This document shows positions 16,497 to 26,088 of a stretch of DNA of 64,000 nt, one piece after another. Numbering within the stretch: position 1 is the stretch's first letter; every line of letters begins with the position of its first letter. The stretch is from Polycladomyces zharkentensis. Its GTDB lineage: Bacteria; Bacillota; Bacilli; Thermoactinomycetales; JIR-001. Location: the NCBI RefSeq assembly GCF_016938855.1, contig NZ_JAFHAP010000008.1, positions 372,280 to 436,279 of the forward strand, in the 5' to 3' direction. The translations under genes and the position numbers were made by a program. The notes beneath the pieces are model-generated. The model was not told where the DNA came from. It made no database searches and saw only the letters and a list, made by a program, of their open reading frames with translations.

Positions 16497-16640
16497 TCAC
16501 CAACGAAACGGCGTTTGGGAAGAATGATTGTCTTTTTCCTGTAATTTGGTGCGAAACCCGACCACTTTCACCGACGCTGACAGCCTTCCAAGCAGAAAAG
16601 CGGCCAATACCAACACCACGGTCAACGCATTTGTCTCCAT
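16497..16640 (-). CDS. Small one-pass membrane protein, unrecognised
   Basis: A 47-residue frame, METNALTVVLVLAAFLLGRL followed by a charged tail. It has one clear transmembrane segment starting at residue 5. The ATG at 16640 has AAAGGA 9 nt upstream. It lies between yphF and spoIVA, and the terminator at 16145 could serve it. No family is recognised, and a gene this short needs comparative support. Confidence 0.45.
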   Translation of the reverse strand: METNALTVVLVLAAFLLGRLSASVKVVGFRTKLQEKDNHSSQTPFRW

Positions 16641-16851
16641 CCGTCTCAGTCCTTTGCGTGTAAAATCAGACTCGTTTGTTTTCACATGTATGAAAACCTG
16701 GGGACAAATATGCTTTCCGTGATTCACGCCAAGGCAGCCCGGCTGAATCTCCCGCTATTCTCCCGCACAGGAGCAAACCAACTCCCCGAGAAACCGGGTT
16801 GGGTCTCTGGTCGCCTTGGGCAAGCGTTGCCGCCTGACTTCACAACCCCAA

Positions 16852-16890
16852 ACGAAAAAGTCGGCTCCCCTCTTTCAGGGTAAACCGACT
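16852..16890 (-). terminator. Terminator after yphF
   Basis: Minus strand AGTCGG...CCGACT with an inner ACCCT/AGGGG helix, followed by TTTTTCGTT. It lies about 105 nt downstream of the yphF stop. Confidence 0.8.
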
Positions 16891-16995
16891 GAGCCTTTTT
16901 CCTTCTCCTGTTTCGCCTATGCTCAAAAGATCACTCGCCGGATTGGGTCATCCTTCGCCAGCCAAATCAACGAATGGCAGCCCCCGGTTAACCGC

Positions 16996-17712
16996 TTACC
17001 TGACCCGATCCAGAACCGGTTCCCCTTTTACCAACCGCATCGGTGGTGTATGTGCCGGAAGAAACAACGACTGTTTTTCCAGCCAACCCACCATATCGGT
17101 CCCTTCGGGGAGACGCTTCGAAGACTGTTGCAGGTATTGCATCACATCCATTCGGTAATCCACGTACAGCCGCCCTTTGTCGTCAATCAACAAAGGAAGC
17201 TGCAATTGGGGGTGGTATGGACTGGGAATCGTCACCGGGTCCGTCCGTAACACCCGGTAATCGATCGTATAGAATCCGTTCCCTACCGAGGCTGCGAATG
17301 GCCATTTCCCGTTTTTCTCATGATAAACCTGTATGGCCGGCTGAAACTCCCGCAGCTTTTCCGTCACCCGCAGATCATACAGACGGACCGTCAACCGCTT
17401 GTCCACCACCGTCAGCACATAGATGAAATCCCCGCCCTGCTCAAACGCGCTGGGCGGAATTTGGCTGATATAACCTTGCAATTTGGAAAAATCGATCATG
17501 TATTTCCCGTACAGAAATGGCGCTTGCGGGGCACTCTCCTTGATGGGCAACCGATTCCCCTCATTCTTTCGATACGCGTCCACCGCCGACTGCACCGTCG
17601 CCACATGCTGGGGCAGATGTGCGATGTCCTGACGGAGATGCTGGGGATACATACACCCCGTCATGATCAGGAAGCCGAGCAAAACAGCGATCCACCCGAT
17701 CCAACGTTTCAT
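16996..17712 (-). CDS. yphF: YphF-like lipoprotein
   Basis: A 238-residue protein with a lipoprotein signal: MKRWIGWIAVLLGFLIMTGC with the lipobox cysteine at residue 20. The mature part has no recognised catalytic motif. The ATG at 17712 follows AGGAGG; the open frame to 18036 crosses the small gene upstream. The position matches B. subtilis yphF between spoIVA and yphE-gpsA. The function of YphF is not established to my knowledge. The lipoprotein location outside the membrane is well supported. Confidence 0.8.
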   Translation of the reverse strand: MKRWIGWIAVLLGFLIMTGCMYPQHLRQDIAHLPQHVATVQSAVDAYRKNEGNRLPIKESAPQAPFLYGKYMIDFSKLQGYISQIPPSAFEQGGDFIYVLTVVDKRLTVRLYDLRVTEKLREFQPAIQVYHEKNGKWPFAASVGNGFYTIDYRVLRTDPVTIPSPYHPQLQLPLLIDDKGRLYVDYRMDVMQYLQQSSKRLPEGTDMVGWLEKQSLFLPAHTPPMRLVKGEPVLDRVR

Positions 17713-17726
17713 CGTCCATCCTCCTC

Positions 17727-17885
17727 TTACAAAAACGAACGCATTCCAAACAAAAAAGCCGATATCAAGGCCAAAAAGGCGAAAATTTTCCAGAAACCCC
17801 GCCAGATTCGCCCCCGGCTCAATCTGGACAGCGCGATCAGAAAATTGGCCAACACCAGCAAAATCAGCGCCATCATCACATCCAC
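17727..17885 (-). CDS. Small two-segment membrane protein, YphE/DUF2768-like
   Basis: A 52-residue protein (MDVMMALILLVLANFLIAL, then SRLSRGRIWRG, then a second hydrophobic segment ending MRSFL). It uses a GTG start at 17885 with GGAGGG about 9 nt upstream. It ends 14 nt before the yphF start and occupies the yphE position of B. subtilis, whose product also has two membrane segments joined by a short basic loop. Sequence similarity to DUF2768 is by eye only. Confidence 0.6.
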   Translation of the reverse strand: MDVMMALILLVLANFLIALSRLSRGRIWRGFWKIFAFLALISAFLFGMRSFL

Positions 17886-18023
17886 GACAGTTGTCCCTCC
17901 TCGTTTCTCCTACAGTATAGCAAATCCACGGATGCCTACCAACGAAACGGGCGACTGTCCTTATTCTTCTCTGGTGCAAACGCATAGGATAGGATGACAA
18001 AAGCCCGAGTGGAGGAAATTCCG

Positions 18024-18557
18024 TTGAAACCGACAAATACGCGTGTCAGAAAAGCAAAACCGAATCCCCGTCGTCGCACGCAAACCCGCAAGCCCCGACA
18101 ACCCACGACCAAACCGGTTCAAGCCGAACCGCTCTCTTCACTCAATCTCGCCAGCATCATCTCCGGGTTTGCCAATGTCCGTTCGACCCTCCAGGACTTA
18201 AGTCAATCCATCCAACGGATCGAACGTATCATGGACTCAGCATATCAGATGTTTGAACTGGCTCAGCACTTCATGGCCAACAGACGTGGCCCGCGTCGCC
18301 CTCTCTTCCCCTTCGGCCCGCCGAGAGGCTTCCGAAACCGTCCACCGTCCCTGCCGTTTCCGGGTGGCAACCCCAACAACCCCGGCAACCCCGATAGCAC
18401 CGGTCCTCCTTCGCCGCTGGGATTACTGGGCAATCTGGATTTGCGTCAACTGTGGAACTTGCTGCAATCCCCACTGTTGCAAGCCTTTCTGAGATCGTTT
18501 GCCAAAGTGAGCGAATTTCCCGAAACCGAAAACGAACGACACCAAAAACAGGGGTAA
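18024..18557 (+). CDS. Arg/Pro-rich protein of unknown function, lone plus-strand gene
   Basis: A 177-residue protein in three parts. Residues 1-35 are very basic (KPTNTRVRKAKPNPRRRTQT). A helical middle (about 40-90) reads LASIISGFANVRSTLQDLSQ. A Pro/Gly/Asn-rich stretch (about 95-135) is followed by a hydrophobic helix, LRQLWNLLQSPLLQAFL. TTG 18024 is chosen because GGAGG lies 8 nt upstream; ATG 17994 is in frame but lacks a ribosome site. The design recalls small spore-coat or spore-associated proteins of Bacillales such as YppG-like proteins, but I cannot name a family. Confidence 0.65.
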   Translation: MKPTNTRVRKAKPNPRRRTQTRKPRQPTTKPVQAEPLSSLNLASIISGFANVRSTLQDLSQSIQRIERIMDSAYQMFELAQHFMANRRGPRRPLFPFGPPRGFRNRPPSLPFPGGNPNNPGNPDSTGPPSPLGLLGNLDLRQLWNLLQSPLLQAFLRSFAKVSEFPETENERHQKQG

Positions 18558-18577
18558 CGCAACCGGCGTTACCCCTC
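18550..18577 (+). terminator. Hairpin at the end of the Arg/Pro-rich gene
   Basis: GGGGTAACGC-AACCG-GCGTTACCCC forms a strong 10-bp stem beginning inside the stop-codon region. No T-run follows, so termination efficiency is uncertain. Confidence 0.5.
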
Positions 18578-18718
18578 TCATCGATCCATTACCGCTTCAG
18601 CCAACTGAGTCTGGTCCCTAACCCGAATTCTAAGAGCTGATATTGATCGGTAATGGTGAGCTGTACTTACAGGATATGATGTTATCCACAAAACCGGTAC
18701 CCAACCAATCGCCCAATC

Positions 18719-19747
18719 CTACCATCCCTGGACAATTTCCTCCATCTCGTTTGTCTTGCCACGACACATCAGATCCTCGACCGCTTGGCGCGGATCTTTC
18801 CGGTCGAACAAAACCGCGTGCAATTCGTTGGTGATGGGCATCTCCACCTGATATTGCCGAGCCAAACGGTAAGCGGCCCGCGTCGTTTTCACGCCCTCGA
18901 CCACCATCCCCATACGTTCGAGTACCTCATCCAAGGTCATGCCCTGGCTGAGCATGTGCCCCGCACGCCAGTTGCGGCTGTGGCGACTGGTGCATGTGAC
19001 CACCAGATCCCCCACACCAGCCAGTCCGGCAAAAGTGATCGGACGGGCACCCATCGCCATGCCCAACCGGGCAATCTCAGCCAACCCGCGAGTGACCAAG
19101 GCGGCTTTGGCATTGTCTCCAAAGCCCAGTCCGTCGGATAAACCCGCCCCCAATGCGATGATGTTTTTGAGTGACCCTCCGATCTCCACTCCCACCATAT
19201 CGGGATTGGTGTAGACGCGGAAATACGGATTGATCAGATAAGACTGCGCCATCTCTGCCGTTTGTTGCCGTTCGGATGAAACCACGACAGTCGTGGGCGA
19301 TTTTTTTGCCACTTCCTCCGCATGGCTCGGTCCCGACAATACCGTGATCTTCTCCCGAAGCGCGGTTGGCAGTTCCTCCTTCAACACTTCCGACATCCGT
19401 TTGAGCGAATCCAGTTCAAATCCTTTCGACGCATGGACAATCAAGGCGTCCTTCCGCAAATGGGGTGCCGCCGCACGCGCCACTTCACGCATTGACTGAG
19501 ACGGAATCACGAAAAGCACCATCTCCCGGTCGCGTATCGCTTCTTGGATCGACATGGTGGCACGCACGGACCGGGGTAAACGCACATCCGGTATGTATCG
19601 GGAATTGCGGTGCTGTTCATTGATTTCCCGCACCGTCGATTCCCGTCGGGCCCATATGATCACTTCAAAACCATTGTCCGCCAATACCGTCGCCAGGACA
19701 GTTCCCCAACTGCCTGCTCCCAGCACGGCGGCCGTTTTCTTTGACAT
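18719..19747 (-). CDS. gpsA: Glycerol-3-phosphate dehydrogenase [NAD(P)+]
   Basis: Reduces dihydroxyacetone phosphate to sn-glycerol 3-phosphate for phospholipids. The 342-residue protein has VLGAGSWGTVLA for NAD binding, VIPSQSMR, HASKGFE, LSGPSHAEEVA with the family lysine region, and GGSLKNIIALGAG. It is followed upstream in the chromosome by plsY and der, making a lipid/GTPase group; in B. subtilis gpsA also follows der. Confidence 0.97.
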   Translation of the reverse strand: MSKKTAAVLGAGSWGTVLATVLADNGFEVIIWARRESTVREINEQHRNSRYIPDVRLPRSVRATMSIQEAIRDREMVLFVIPSQSMREVARAAAPHLRKDALIVHASKGFELDSLKRMSEVLKEELPTALREKITVLSGPSHAEEVAKKSPTTVVVSSERQQTAEMAQSYLINPYFRVYTNPDMVGVEIGGSLKNIIALGAGLSDGLGFGDNAKAALVTRGLAEIARLGMAMGARPITFAGLAGVGDLVVTCTSRHSRNWRAGHMLSQGMTLDEVLERMGMVVEGVKTTRAAYRLARQYQVEMPITNELHAVLFDRKDPRQAVEDLMCRGKTNEMEEIVQGW

Positions 19748-19771
19748 GCACTTCCCTCCATCCGATCATTC

Positions 19772-20365
19772 CTATCGTCGTTCCTTTGATCCCAACCGGC
19801 GTTCGGTTCCGGCAAGCAACGAGCGTATATTGCGGGAATGACGGATGACGGCCAGCAGTGCGATCACCAGACTCACCGTAAAGTAAGGAGAAGGATACCC
19901 GATCCAGCCGATCATGATCGGCAAACCGACCACGAAGATCAAGGAGCCGAGCGATACGTAACGCGTCAAAACGATCGAGGCGATGGCGAAAATCCCGGAA
20001 ATCAGCGCTGCCTGAAAAGTCAGAACCGCCATCACCCCGATGGTGGTTGCAATACCCTTTCCACCGCGAAAGCCCAGGAATATCGGCCAATTATGCCCCA
20101 CAATCGCCGCCAAGCCGGACAAGATCATGGCGGCAGGGGAGCCGTCTAACCAGTACCCCAAACCGACTGCCAGCATTCCCTTCACACCGTCCAGCAGAAA
20201 TACCAGGACAGCCGGTCCTTTCCCCACTACGCGCAACGTATTGGTGGCTCCCGCATTGCCACTGCCATATTGCCGGATATCAATCCCCTTTGCCAAGCGT
20301 ACGATTACATAACTGAAACTGATGGAACCGATGAGATAAGACAACAATACTGCCAGGCCAATCAT
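19772..20365 (-). CDS. plsY: Acyl-phosphate:glycerol-3-phosphate acyltransferase
   Basis: An integral membrane enzyme that acylates the sn-1 position of glycerol 3-phosphate with acyl phosphate. The 197-residue protein shows the three loop motifs: SGNAGATNTLRVVG near 34, GHNWPIFLGFRGGKGIAT near 90, and a third in the C-terminal half (HSRNIRSLLAGTERRLG). It lies next to gpsA, which makes its substrate. PlsC, the next enzyme, is at 26334-26927. Confidence 0.95.
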   Translation of the reverse strand: MIGLAVLLSYLIGSISFSYVIVRLAKGIDIRQYGSGNAGATNTLRVVGKGPAVLVFLLDGVKGMLAVGLGYWLDGSPAAMILSGLAAIVGHNWPIFLGFRGGKGIATTIGVMAVLTFQAALISGIFAIASIVLTRYVSLGSLIFVVGLPIMIGWIGYPSPYFTVSLVIALLAVIRHSRNIRSLLAGTERRLGSKERR

Positions 20366-20401
20366 GATCGTCTCCCCTCAAGCCACGAGTTTCCTCTCGT
20401 T

Positions 20402-21718
20402 CTATTCGTTCCTTTTACGCAACAACAATCGTAAGGGCGTTCCGTGGAAACCGAACGCTTCGCGCAACCGATTTTCCAGATACCTTTGATAGCTGAAATG
20501 CGCCAACTCGGGATCATTGACAAACAACACGAATGTCGGCGGTTTCACGGATACCTGGGTGCCGTACAAAATCCGCAGACGCTTCCCTTTGTCCGACGGC
20601 GGTGGTGTCGTCAGTACCGCATCGGTCAACACTTCGTTCAGCACGGAAGTGGACACGCGCATCGCATGTTGCTCGGCGACCTCATTCACCATCGGCAGAA
20701 TCGTGTGCACCCGCCGCTTTGTTTTGGCGGAGACGAACAGGCTGGGCGCATAATCCATAAAGTGGAACTCATCCCGAATCTCCCTGCGAAAACGGTCCAT
20801 CGTCTTGTCATCTTTTTCGACCGCGTCCCACTTGTTCACCACGAAAATGGATGCCCGTCCCGCTTCATGCGCATAACCGGCAATCCGCTTGTCCTGCTCG
20901 GCAATTCCGCGCTCCCCATCCAACACCACCAGTACGACGTCGGAACGTTCGATCGCCTTGAGCGCGCGCAACACGCTGTACTTCTCCGTGGTTTCGTACA
21001 CTCGTCCTTTTTTGCGCATACCGGCTGTATCGATCAGAACATATTTTTGCCCGTCCCGCTCAAACGGCGTGTCGATCGCATCCCGGGTGGTACCCGCCAC
21101 CGGACTGACAATCACCCGTTCTTCCCCCAAGATCGCATTGACCAACGACGATTTGCCGACGTTGGGCCGGCCGATCAAACAGACGCGGATCGTGTCTTCA
21201 TCATACACTTCCTCTTCCAAATCGGGGAACAACTCGACGATGCGGTCCAGTAAATCACCTGTCCCTGTACCATGCAGGGCGGAGATCGGAAACACATCTC
21301 CAAATCCCATTTGGTAAAAATCATAGATCACTTCCCGATGGTTGGGATGATCCACCTTGTTCACCCCGACGACCACAGGCTTGTTGGAACGATGAAGCAG
21401 GCGCGCCACTTCTTCGTCGGTTGCGGTCATCCCTGCCTGACCGTCGACGAGAAACAGAATGACGTGTGCCTCTTCGATCGCCAACTCGGCTTGGTGTCGG
21501 ATATGGTCCAACATCTCGTCATCGCCGCCAAACTCCAGTCCACCGGTGTCAATCAGGTGGAAGGAGCGCCCGTTCCATTCTCCGCGGCAATAGATCCGGT
21601 CACGGGTGATCCCCGGTTTATCTTCCACGATGGCGATTCTTTCCCCTGCTATCCGATTGAAAATGGTCGATTTCCCCACATTGGGCCGACCCACAATCGC
21701 TACTACTGGCAAACTCAT
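20402..21718 (-). CDS. der: Ribosome biogenesis GTPase Der
   Basis: A 438-residue protein with two tandem GTPase domains (GRPNVGKST at residues 10-18; GRPNVGKSS near 183), NKVD and NKWD base-recognition motifs, DTGG and DTAGM switch regions, and a C-terminal KH-like domain ending in [10 protein letters not shown]. It is essential for 50S subunit assembly; it is YphC/EngA in B. subtilis, also upstream of gpsA. Confidence 0.97.
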   Translation of the reverse strand: MSLPVVAIVGRPNVGKSTIFNRIAGERIAIVEDKPGITRDRIYCRGEWNGRSFHLIDTGGLEFGGDDEMLDHIRHQAELAIEEAHVILFLVDGQAGMTATDEEVARLLHRSNKPVVVGVNKVDHPNHREVIYDFYQMGFGDVFPISALHGTGTGDLLDRIVELFPDLEEEVYDEDTIRVCLIGRPNVGKSSLVNAILGEERVIVSPVAGTTRDAIDTPFERDGQKYVLIDTAGMRKKGRVYETTEKYSVLRALKAIERSDVVLVVLDGERGIAEQDKRIAGYAHEAGRASIFVVNKWDAVEKDDKTMDRFRREIRDEFHFMDYAPSLFVSAKTKRRVHTILPMVNEVAEQHAMRVSTSVLNEVLTDAVLTTPPPSDKGKRLRILYGTQVSVKPPTFVLFVNDPELAHFSYQRYLENRLREAFGFHGTPLRLLLRKRNE

Positions 21719-21887
21719 CTGCTACCTCTCCTCAAATCGTACAAATCCGAACCTGTCAGCCAGACATACCTTATCTTATCCGTAAAACCACGATTAATCA
21801 ACCAGAAAAGCGGCCTGAACCGCTTTCTCCCACCCTTGGGGCGACGTTTTCCGGTCCAGTGGCCGCTCGCGGAAAGCCGTCCACTCA

Positions 21888-22400
21888 TTACTCTGATCGG
21901 TGAACGATCGGGCACACCCCGGTCAAGTTCCCCGCTTCTCCCGCCCCATGCAACTGCCGTTTCACCTGTTTCACCAAATCGACCAACGTCGGGTAACTGC
22001 GTGTGATCCCCCAAGCTGCGATCGGTCGGCCGATGATGCGGATGCCATAACGCCGGGACAATGCTCCGCCCACTTTGGTCATCATTGTAATACACCTCAA
22101 CGCGCCGACAAAGTGAAAGGACTCAGGATCGGCACCCGCCAGCACCAAGATCGATTTGATCGTTTGAAGCGCTGCCGCGGGCTGGCCGCCCAAGCCCATC
22201 GTATATACGCGAAATCCTTTTTCGTCCTTTCCCTTGTAAAAAAGAGACCCGAGATGACGGTCATCGGATCGGTCGAAATCGGGTAATGCCATAATCTCTC
22301 GCACACCGGGAACCCGTGAATCCGGCAGTCTCCCCAAATGAATCGCTGCGGCGATCACGGATGAATGTGCACTGCCGTAACAATGATAGATGATGTTCAC
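21888..22400 (-). CDS. DUF3189 family protein
   Basis: A 170-residue protein opening MNIIYHCYGSAHSSVIAAAIHLG, the recognisable start of the DUF3189 family found in spore-forming Firmicutes. A YTMGLGGQP segment follows near residue 67. The GTG start at 22400 overlaps the stop of the gene upstream (GTGA). The run of four overlapping genes (21888-23909) implies a single transcript with the YIEGIA pair. The function of DUF3189 is not known to me. Confidence 0.75.
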   Translation of the reverse strand: MNIIYHCYGSAHSSVIAAAIHLGRLPDSRVPGVREIMALPDFDRSDDRHLGSLFYKGKDEKGFRVYTMGLGGQPAAALQTIKSILVLAGADPESFHFVGALRCITMMTKVGGALSRRYGIRIIGRPIAAWGITRSYPTLVDLVKQVKRQLHGAGEAGNLTGVCPIVHRSE

Positions 22401-22786
22401 CGTTTCAGCTCCTTTGCCACCTGCGGGAACAGACGCGGTACTTGTTTTTCCAGTTCATGCCACGACCGCACCCGTGGACTGCGGGATATCAAAAGGATCA
22501 TCTCCCAATCCAGAGGAGAAGACCCGACCAGCGGCAGGAAATAATGGATTGCCCTTTTGACAACCTTCCCGTTTTGCCTGACCCCACCGAAAAACAGCGC
22601 ATAACCGTCCTCATTTGAGCCTGCCGGCCACAACCGACCCACCTGCGCCCAATCCATGCCGGTTTTTCGTCCCCATGCCACGACATCTGCGGGAACCCCA
22701 TCTTTCCGCCAGCGATGGGCGTCCCCGTAAGCCGCTATCAGCGCAGCGGCTCCGTCATCCTCACTGAGATAAATCCTCCTCTTCAT
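22397..22786 (-). CDS. Unrecognised protein, possible DUF3189 relative
   Basis: 129 residues, soluble, with YLSEDDGAAALIAAYGDAHRW at the N-terminus and a C-terminal helix (HELEKQVPRLFPQVAKELKR). Its length, partner gene and the AALIAAYGDAHRW-like start are faintly reminiscent of DUF3189, but the similarity is weak. It overlaps the capping-subunit gene by an ATGA and the DUF3189 gene by 4 nt, so it is translationally coupled on both sides. Confidence 0.65.
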   Translation of the reverse strand: MKRRIYLSEDDGAAALIAAYGDAHRWRKDGVPADVVAWGRKTGMDWAQVGRLWPAGSNEDGYALFFGGVRQNGKVVKRAIHYFLPLVGSSPLDWEMILLISRSPRVRSWHELEKQVPRLFPQVAKELKR

Positions 22787-22983
22787 GAATGCCTCACGAC
22801 GATCACGGTCTCCGGCTCCAGTTCATGCGCCATACCGTCCAATATGTTGGCCAGAGTCGCACTGAAGTGCTGCACCTCTTCCGTTGATTGTGCCAAAAAA
22901 ACGGGAACCGCACCATTGCCCATTCGGTCCGGTTTACAGGAGACGACAGCCAATATGGATTGTGAAATGGTGATATCGATCAT
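22783..22983 (-). CDS. Small partner protein of YIEGIA (capping-complex subunit type)
   Basis: A 66-residue protein, MIDITISQSILAVVSCKPDR then GGAVPVFLAQ-like and AHELEPETVIVV segments. Small proteins of this kind accompany YIEGIA genes in spore formers and are annotated as the capping complex subunit for YIEGIA. The ATG follows GGGAGGGG and overlaps the YIEGIA stop by 4 nt. The annotation is by context and general resemblance. Confidence 0.7.
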   Translation of the reverse strand: MIDITISQSILAVVSCKPDRMGNGAVPVFLAQSTEEVQHFSATLANILDGMAHELEPETVIVVRHS

Positions 22984-23909
22984 GACAATCCCCTCCCGCC
23001 CGACGCAGTGTTGCGATGCCGGGCCTCCATCGGCATGCGGATGGCGCTCTCCAGCACGGGTACACGAGCCACGGCATCGATGACTTTCTGCTCATCCTTT
23101 TCATGCGGCAACACCAGAATTCCCAATCGACCGTCTTCCAGCTTCCGTTTGGCGATCGGCACCAATCCGGCATCCCCGGTATCGCGGTAGACCCCCAGTG
23201 TGGCCGAAACATCGTGCAGAATCGCCTGTCGTTGTCCCAAGTTGGCCAATGTCACCACACTGACGTCATTCAGCGGCCGAACCACCACCCCCACCCCGTG
23301 TCGTTCGATTCGTTCCCGATCCCCTTTCAGCCCCACGTTCATCAAATGAATGTCGTCCACAAACAGGTTGGCCCCCTCCCAACGCAGGTTTCCGAGGCGA
23401 ATTTCGGCAATTTCCCGCAGGACTTTCCCGGTGCGCAGGCGGGCTGCCACGAGGATCATGACCAATCCCGCGATGACGCCACCGTACCAGCGATGGCTGA
23501 TCACCACGACGAGGGAAGTGATAAACGATGAAAAAATGACCAAATAGTTTCGCCCTTCAAATACCATGGCGATTCCCTCGATATAGGAAGAGCCGCGAGG
23601 CACCAGTTCCATTTGATCCAGTTTGGACATCGTTTCCCGTTCCATATTGCGAACTTCGCGAAATTGTTGTGCTGCCAGAGCCAAAAACGTGATGGCCGTA
23701 TAGTTGCGATCCAACAATGCGGGGACAGCGACGGCGCCCATACCGGCGGCGATCAGCCCCAACGACAAATGCATCACGTGCCCGTGCGGGTATGTGGGGT
23801 AGTGCCGATAATCGGTCCGCAACATCAACAGCCGTGTCACAAAGCCGGCCATCACACCGATGATCACCGCCCACGTATACAGGTCCAAACGCATCATCTT
23901 TTCTATCAT
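22980..23909 (-). CDS. yphB: YIEGIA family membrane protein (YphB-like)
   Basis: A 309-residue protein with several N-terminal membrane helices (from residue 10), the name-giving YIEGIAMVFEGRNYL motif near residue 107, two more helices, and a long soluble C-terminal part. YphB of B. subtilis is the counterpart and lies in the same place near der and yphA. Genes of this family belong to sporulation. The precise role is not established to my knowledge. The start at ATG 23909 has GGGGAGG 10 nt upstream. Confidence 0.88.
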   Translation of the reverse strand: MIEKMMRLDLYTWAVIIGVMAGFVTRLLMLRTDYRHYPTYPHGHVMHLSLGLIAAGMGAVAVPALLDRNYTAITFLALAAQQFREVRNMERETMSKLDQMELVPRGSSYIEGIAMVFEGRNYLVIFSSFITSLVVVISHRWYGGVIAGLVMILVAARLRTGKVLREIAEIRLGNLRWEGANLFVDDIHLMNVGLKGDRERIERHGVGVVVRPLNDVSVVTLANLGQRQAILHDVSATLGVYRDTGDAGLVPIAKRKLEDGRLGILVLPHEKDEQKVIDAVARVPVLESAIRMPMEARHRNTASGGRGLS

Positions 23910-23933
23910 CCAATCCCAACCTCCCCGTCCTGA

Positions 23934-24557
23934 TCAACGCGTTGTTCGAAACAGCCGCACACGAACCCAGTCGGTCGTTGATTTCCCGCACAGATGCACG
24001 GTCAACCATCCCGCCAAGAAAAGCACCACCGTATCCATCCATGCCCCGTTTCCGATTTGAAGCGGCCGAAACATCTGGCGATGAAGGATCAACCAAATTC
24101 CATCCGCTAAAAACAGTCCGCCCAGTACAGCAACTGTTCGATCAATCCAGTTTTTGTGCCCCGTCCACAGAAGCAACCACAGCAACCCCAACATGATCCC
24201 ATGGAGCCAGAATCCTGTAAAAGACGGACGCGTCCAAGACCATTCCCTGATCAGAAAAAAAACCACACCGGCCATTGCCATACTGTTCAACAGCTTTCCC
24301 CATGCGCGACGGTCGCTTTTGGTCAATAACACCAAAAATCCAGCCGCCAACCACAACCAGGACAATTGAACATGCACATCCGGCGTGATTTGCACTTCCA
24401 ACGGGAATACCAGCCCCCATGACAACAACCATCTGCGGAATCGTATCGGATCTTGCACATGGAATGCTTGGTGGATCTGCGGCAACCAGCCGGTGACTGA
24501 TAAAATCCAAACGGTCCAGACGCATAGTTGCGCCGGAATACCCGGTGCCAATGTCAA
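23934..24557 (-). CDS. yphA: YphA-like polytopic membrane protein
   Basis: About 207 residues with six or so hydrophobic helices separated by short loops, and no catalytic motif. It lies between rpsA and yphB as yphA does in B. subtilis. The start is uncertain: TTG at 24557 or at 24551, both downstream of AAAGGAG. Function unknown. Confidence 0.7.
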   Translation of the reverse strand: MTLAPGIPAQLCVWTVWILSVTGWLPQIHQAFHVQDPIRFRRWLLSWGLVFPLEVQITPDVHVQLSWLWLAAGFLVLLTKSDRRAWGKLLNSMAMAGVVFFLIREWSWTRPSFTGFWLHGIMLGLLWLLLWTGHKNWIDRTVAVLGGLFLADGIWLILHRQMFRPLQIGNGAWMDTVVLFLAGWLTVHLCGKSTTDWVRVRLFRTTR

Positions 24558-24635
24558 AACGCTCCTTTGTCATAAAAAAATGATTCCATCTCACTGTATC
24601 ATGTAGTATGCGCCTTGATCCGTTTTTTAGCATGA

Positions 24636-24668
24636 AAAAACCGGCGAACTTGAAAGTTCGCCGGTTTT
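24636..24668 (-). terminator. Terminator after rpsA
   Basis: AAAACCGGCGAACTT-GAA-AGTTCGCCGGTTTT, 14-bp stem, followed on the minus strand by TTTTTTCATGC; it works structurally on either strand. Confidence 0.88.
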
Positions 24669-24687
24669 CGGTCCATGTCCGGAAAAC

Positions 24688-25842
24688 TTATTTCAAGCGG
24701 CGGAGTTGGTCACCGAACACGTCGCCCAACGTGACATTCAATCCGCCGTTATTGTTGTTGCGGTCAACGTTTTGCAGTTCTTTGCGCGCTTCTTCCTGTT
24801 CGGCATCCTTGATGCTGAGGCTGATCCGTTTTTGTTCCGGCATCATATCCAGCACCTTGACGCGCACCTCTTGTCCCTCTTCCAATACTTCAGCAGGTGT
24901 GGCGATATGCTTGCGGGAGATTTGCGAGATGTGAACCAACCCTTCCACGCCCGGATACACTTCGACAAAGGCACCGAAGGAAACCAGACGTTTCACGGTA
25001 CCGGTAATCACATCACCGACTTTGATCTCATCCCCCACTTTTTCCCACGGACCCGGTTGCGTTTCCTTGATGCTCAAGCTGATCCGCTCGTTATCGCGAT
25101 CCACTTTGAGCACTTTCACCTGTACTTTGTCACCTTCGGCCAATACGTCGGACGGATGTTCCACCCGGTTCCAAGCCAGCTCGGACACATGAACCAGACC
25201 ATCCACGCCCCCAATATCCACGAAAGCGCCGAAGTCGGTGATCCGCTGTACCGTGCCTTCAATCACTTGACCTTCCTGCAAGCTTTCCAGTGTGGCCCGT
25301 TTCTGCTTCTCAGCTTCCTCTTCCAAAACCGCTTTATGGGACAGGATCAATTTGTTTTTGGAAGGATCGATTTCGATGACTTTCAGCGGCAAGGTACGTC
25401 CTTTGTAATCGGAGAAATCTTCCACAAAGTGACGCTCCACCAAGGAGGCCGGGATAAAGCCGCGAACGCCTACGTCTACGACCAAACCGCCTTTGACGAT
25501 GTCAGCCACAGTCGCTTCCAGCGTTTCGCCGGATTCAAAATTCCGTTGCAGTTCCGCCCAGGCGCGTTCGGCATCCACCGCACGTTTGGACAGAATCAAT
25601 TTATCCTCCTCGTCGTTGACGCGCAGCACTTTGACCTCCACTTCCTGTCCTTCCTGCAAAACGTCGGACACTCGATCCACATGGAGGCTGGACAACTCTG
25701 AAATCGGGATCACACCGTCAAATTTGTATCCGACGTCCACCAATGCCTGGTTGTCCTCCACCTTGGTCACTTTGCCCTTGACCACGTCCCCACGCTTCAA
25801 CGGAGTCACTTCTGCCATTTCGGATTTCATTTCTTCCACCAT
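24688..25842 (-). CDS. rpsA: 30S ribosomal protein S1 homologue
   Basis: A 384-residue protein with four S1 (OB-fold) repeats starting near residues 15, 100, 190 and 275, for example [25 protein letters not shown], and the [18 protein letters not shown] and [19 protein letters not shown] blocks. Low-GC Gram-positive S1 proteins have four repeats rather than the six of E. coli; this is YpfD in B. subtilis. ATG 25842 follows GAGGAGG; the open frame runs 9 codons further. The gene sits after cmk-plsC, a classic pairing. Confidence 0.94.
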   Translation of the reverse strand: MVEEMKSEMAEVTPLKRGDVVKGKVTKVEDNQALVDVGYKFDGVIPISELSSLHVDRVSDVLQEGQEVEVKVLRVNDEEDKLILSKRAVDAERAWAELQRNFESGETLEATVADIVKGGLVVDVGVRGFIPASLVERHFVEDFSDYKGRTLPLKVIEIDPSKNKLILSHKAVLEEEAEKQKRATLESLQEGQVIEGTVQRITDFGAFVDIGGVDGLVHVSELAWNRVEHPSDVLAEGDKVQVKVLKVDRDNERISLSIKETQPGPWEKVGDEIKVGDVITGTVKRLVSFGAFVEVYPGVEGLVHISQISRKHIATPAEVLEEGQEVRVKVLDMMPEQKRISLSIKDAEQEEARKELQNVDRNNNNGGLNVTLGDVFGDQLRRLK

Positions 25843-26088
25843 GACGACAACCTCCTCATTTCCCTGCAAGCTGATCAGTCAATCTATCCTCTCCAAAAAA
25901 TTAGAGAGCGAATGAAAACGAATGGACCGCCCGCGAGCCGGCACTCCGACGAGTCCGATGACAGGGATCGTTTTACGTGATGGCTGGACCTTCCCCATCA
26001 CAACCCCCTACGATCCGGCATGTGATCGAAAACAAACGGGTGATTCCCAATGATTCGCAAGAATGGGGAAATGCCCACTCCTGTGATT

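Noticed and set aside
24706-25701. 331-codon plus-strand frame opposite rpsA
   Set aside because: Lies entirely within the antisense of four S1 repeats and resembles no protein family.
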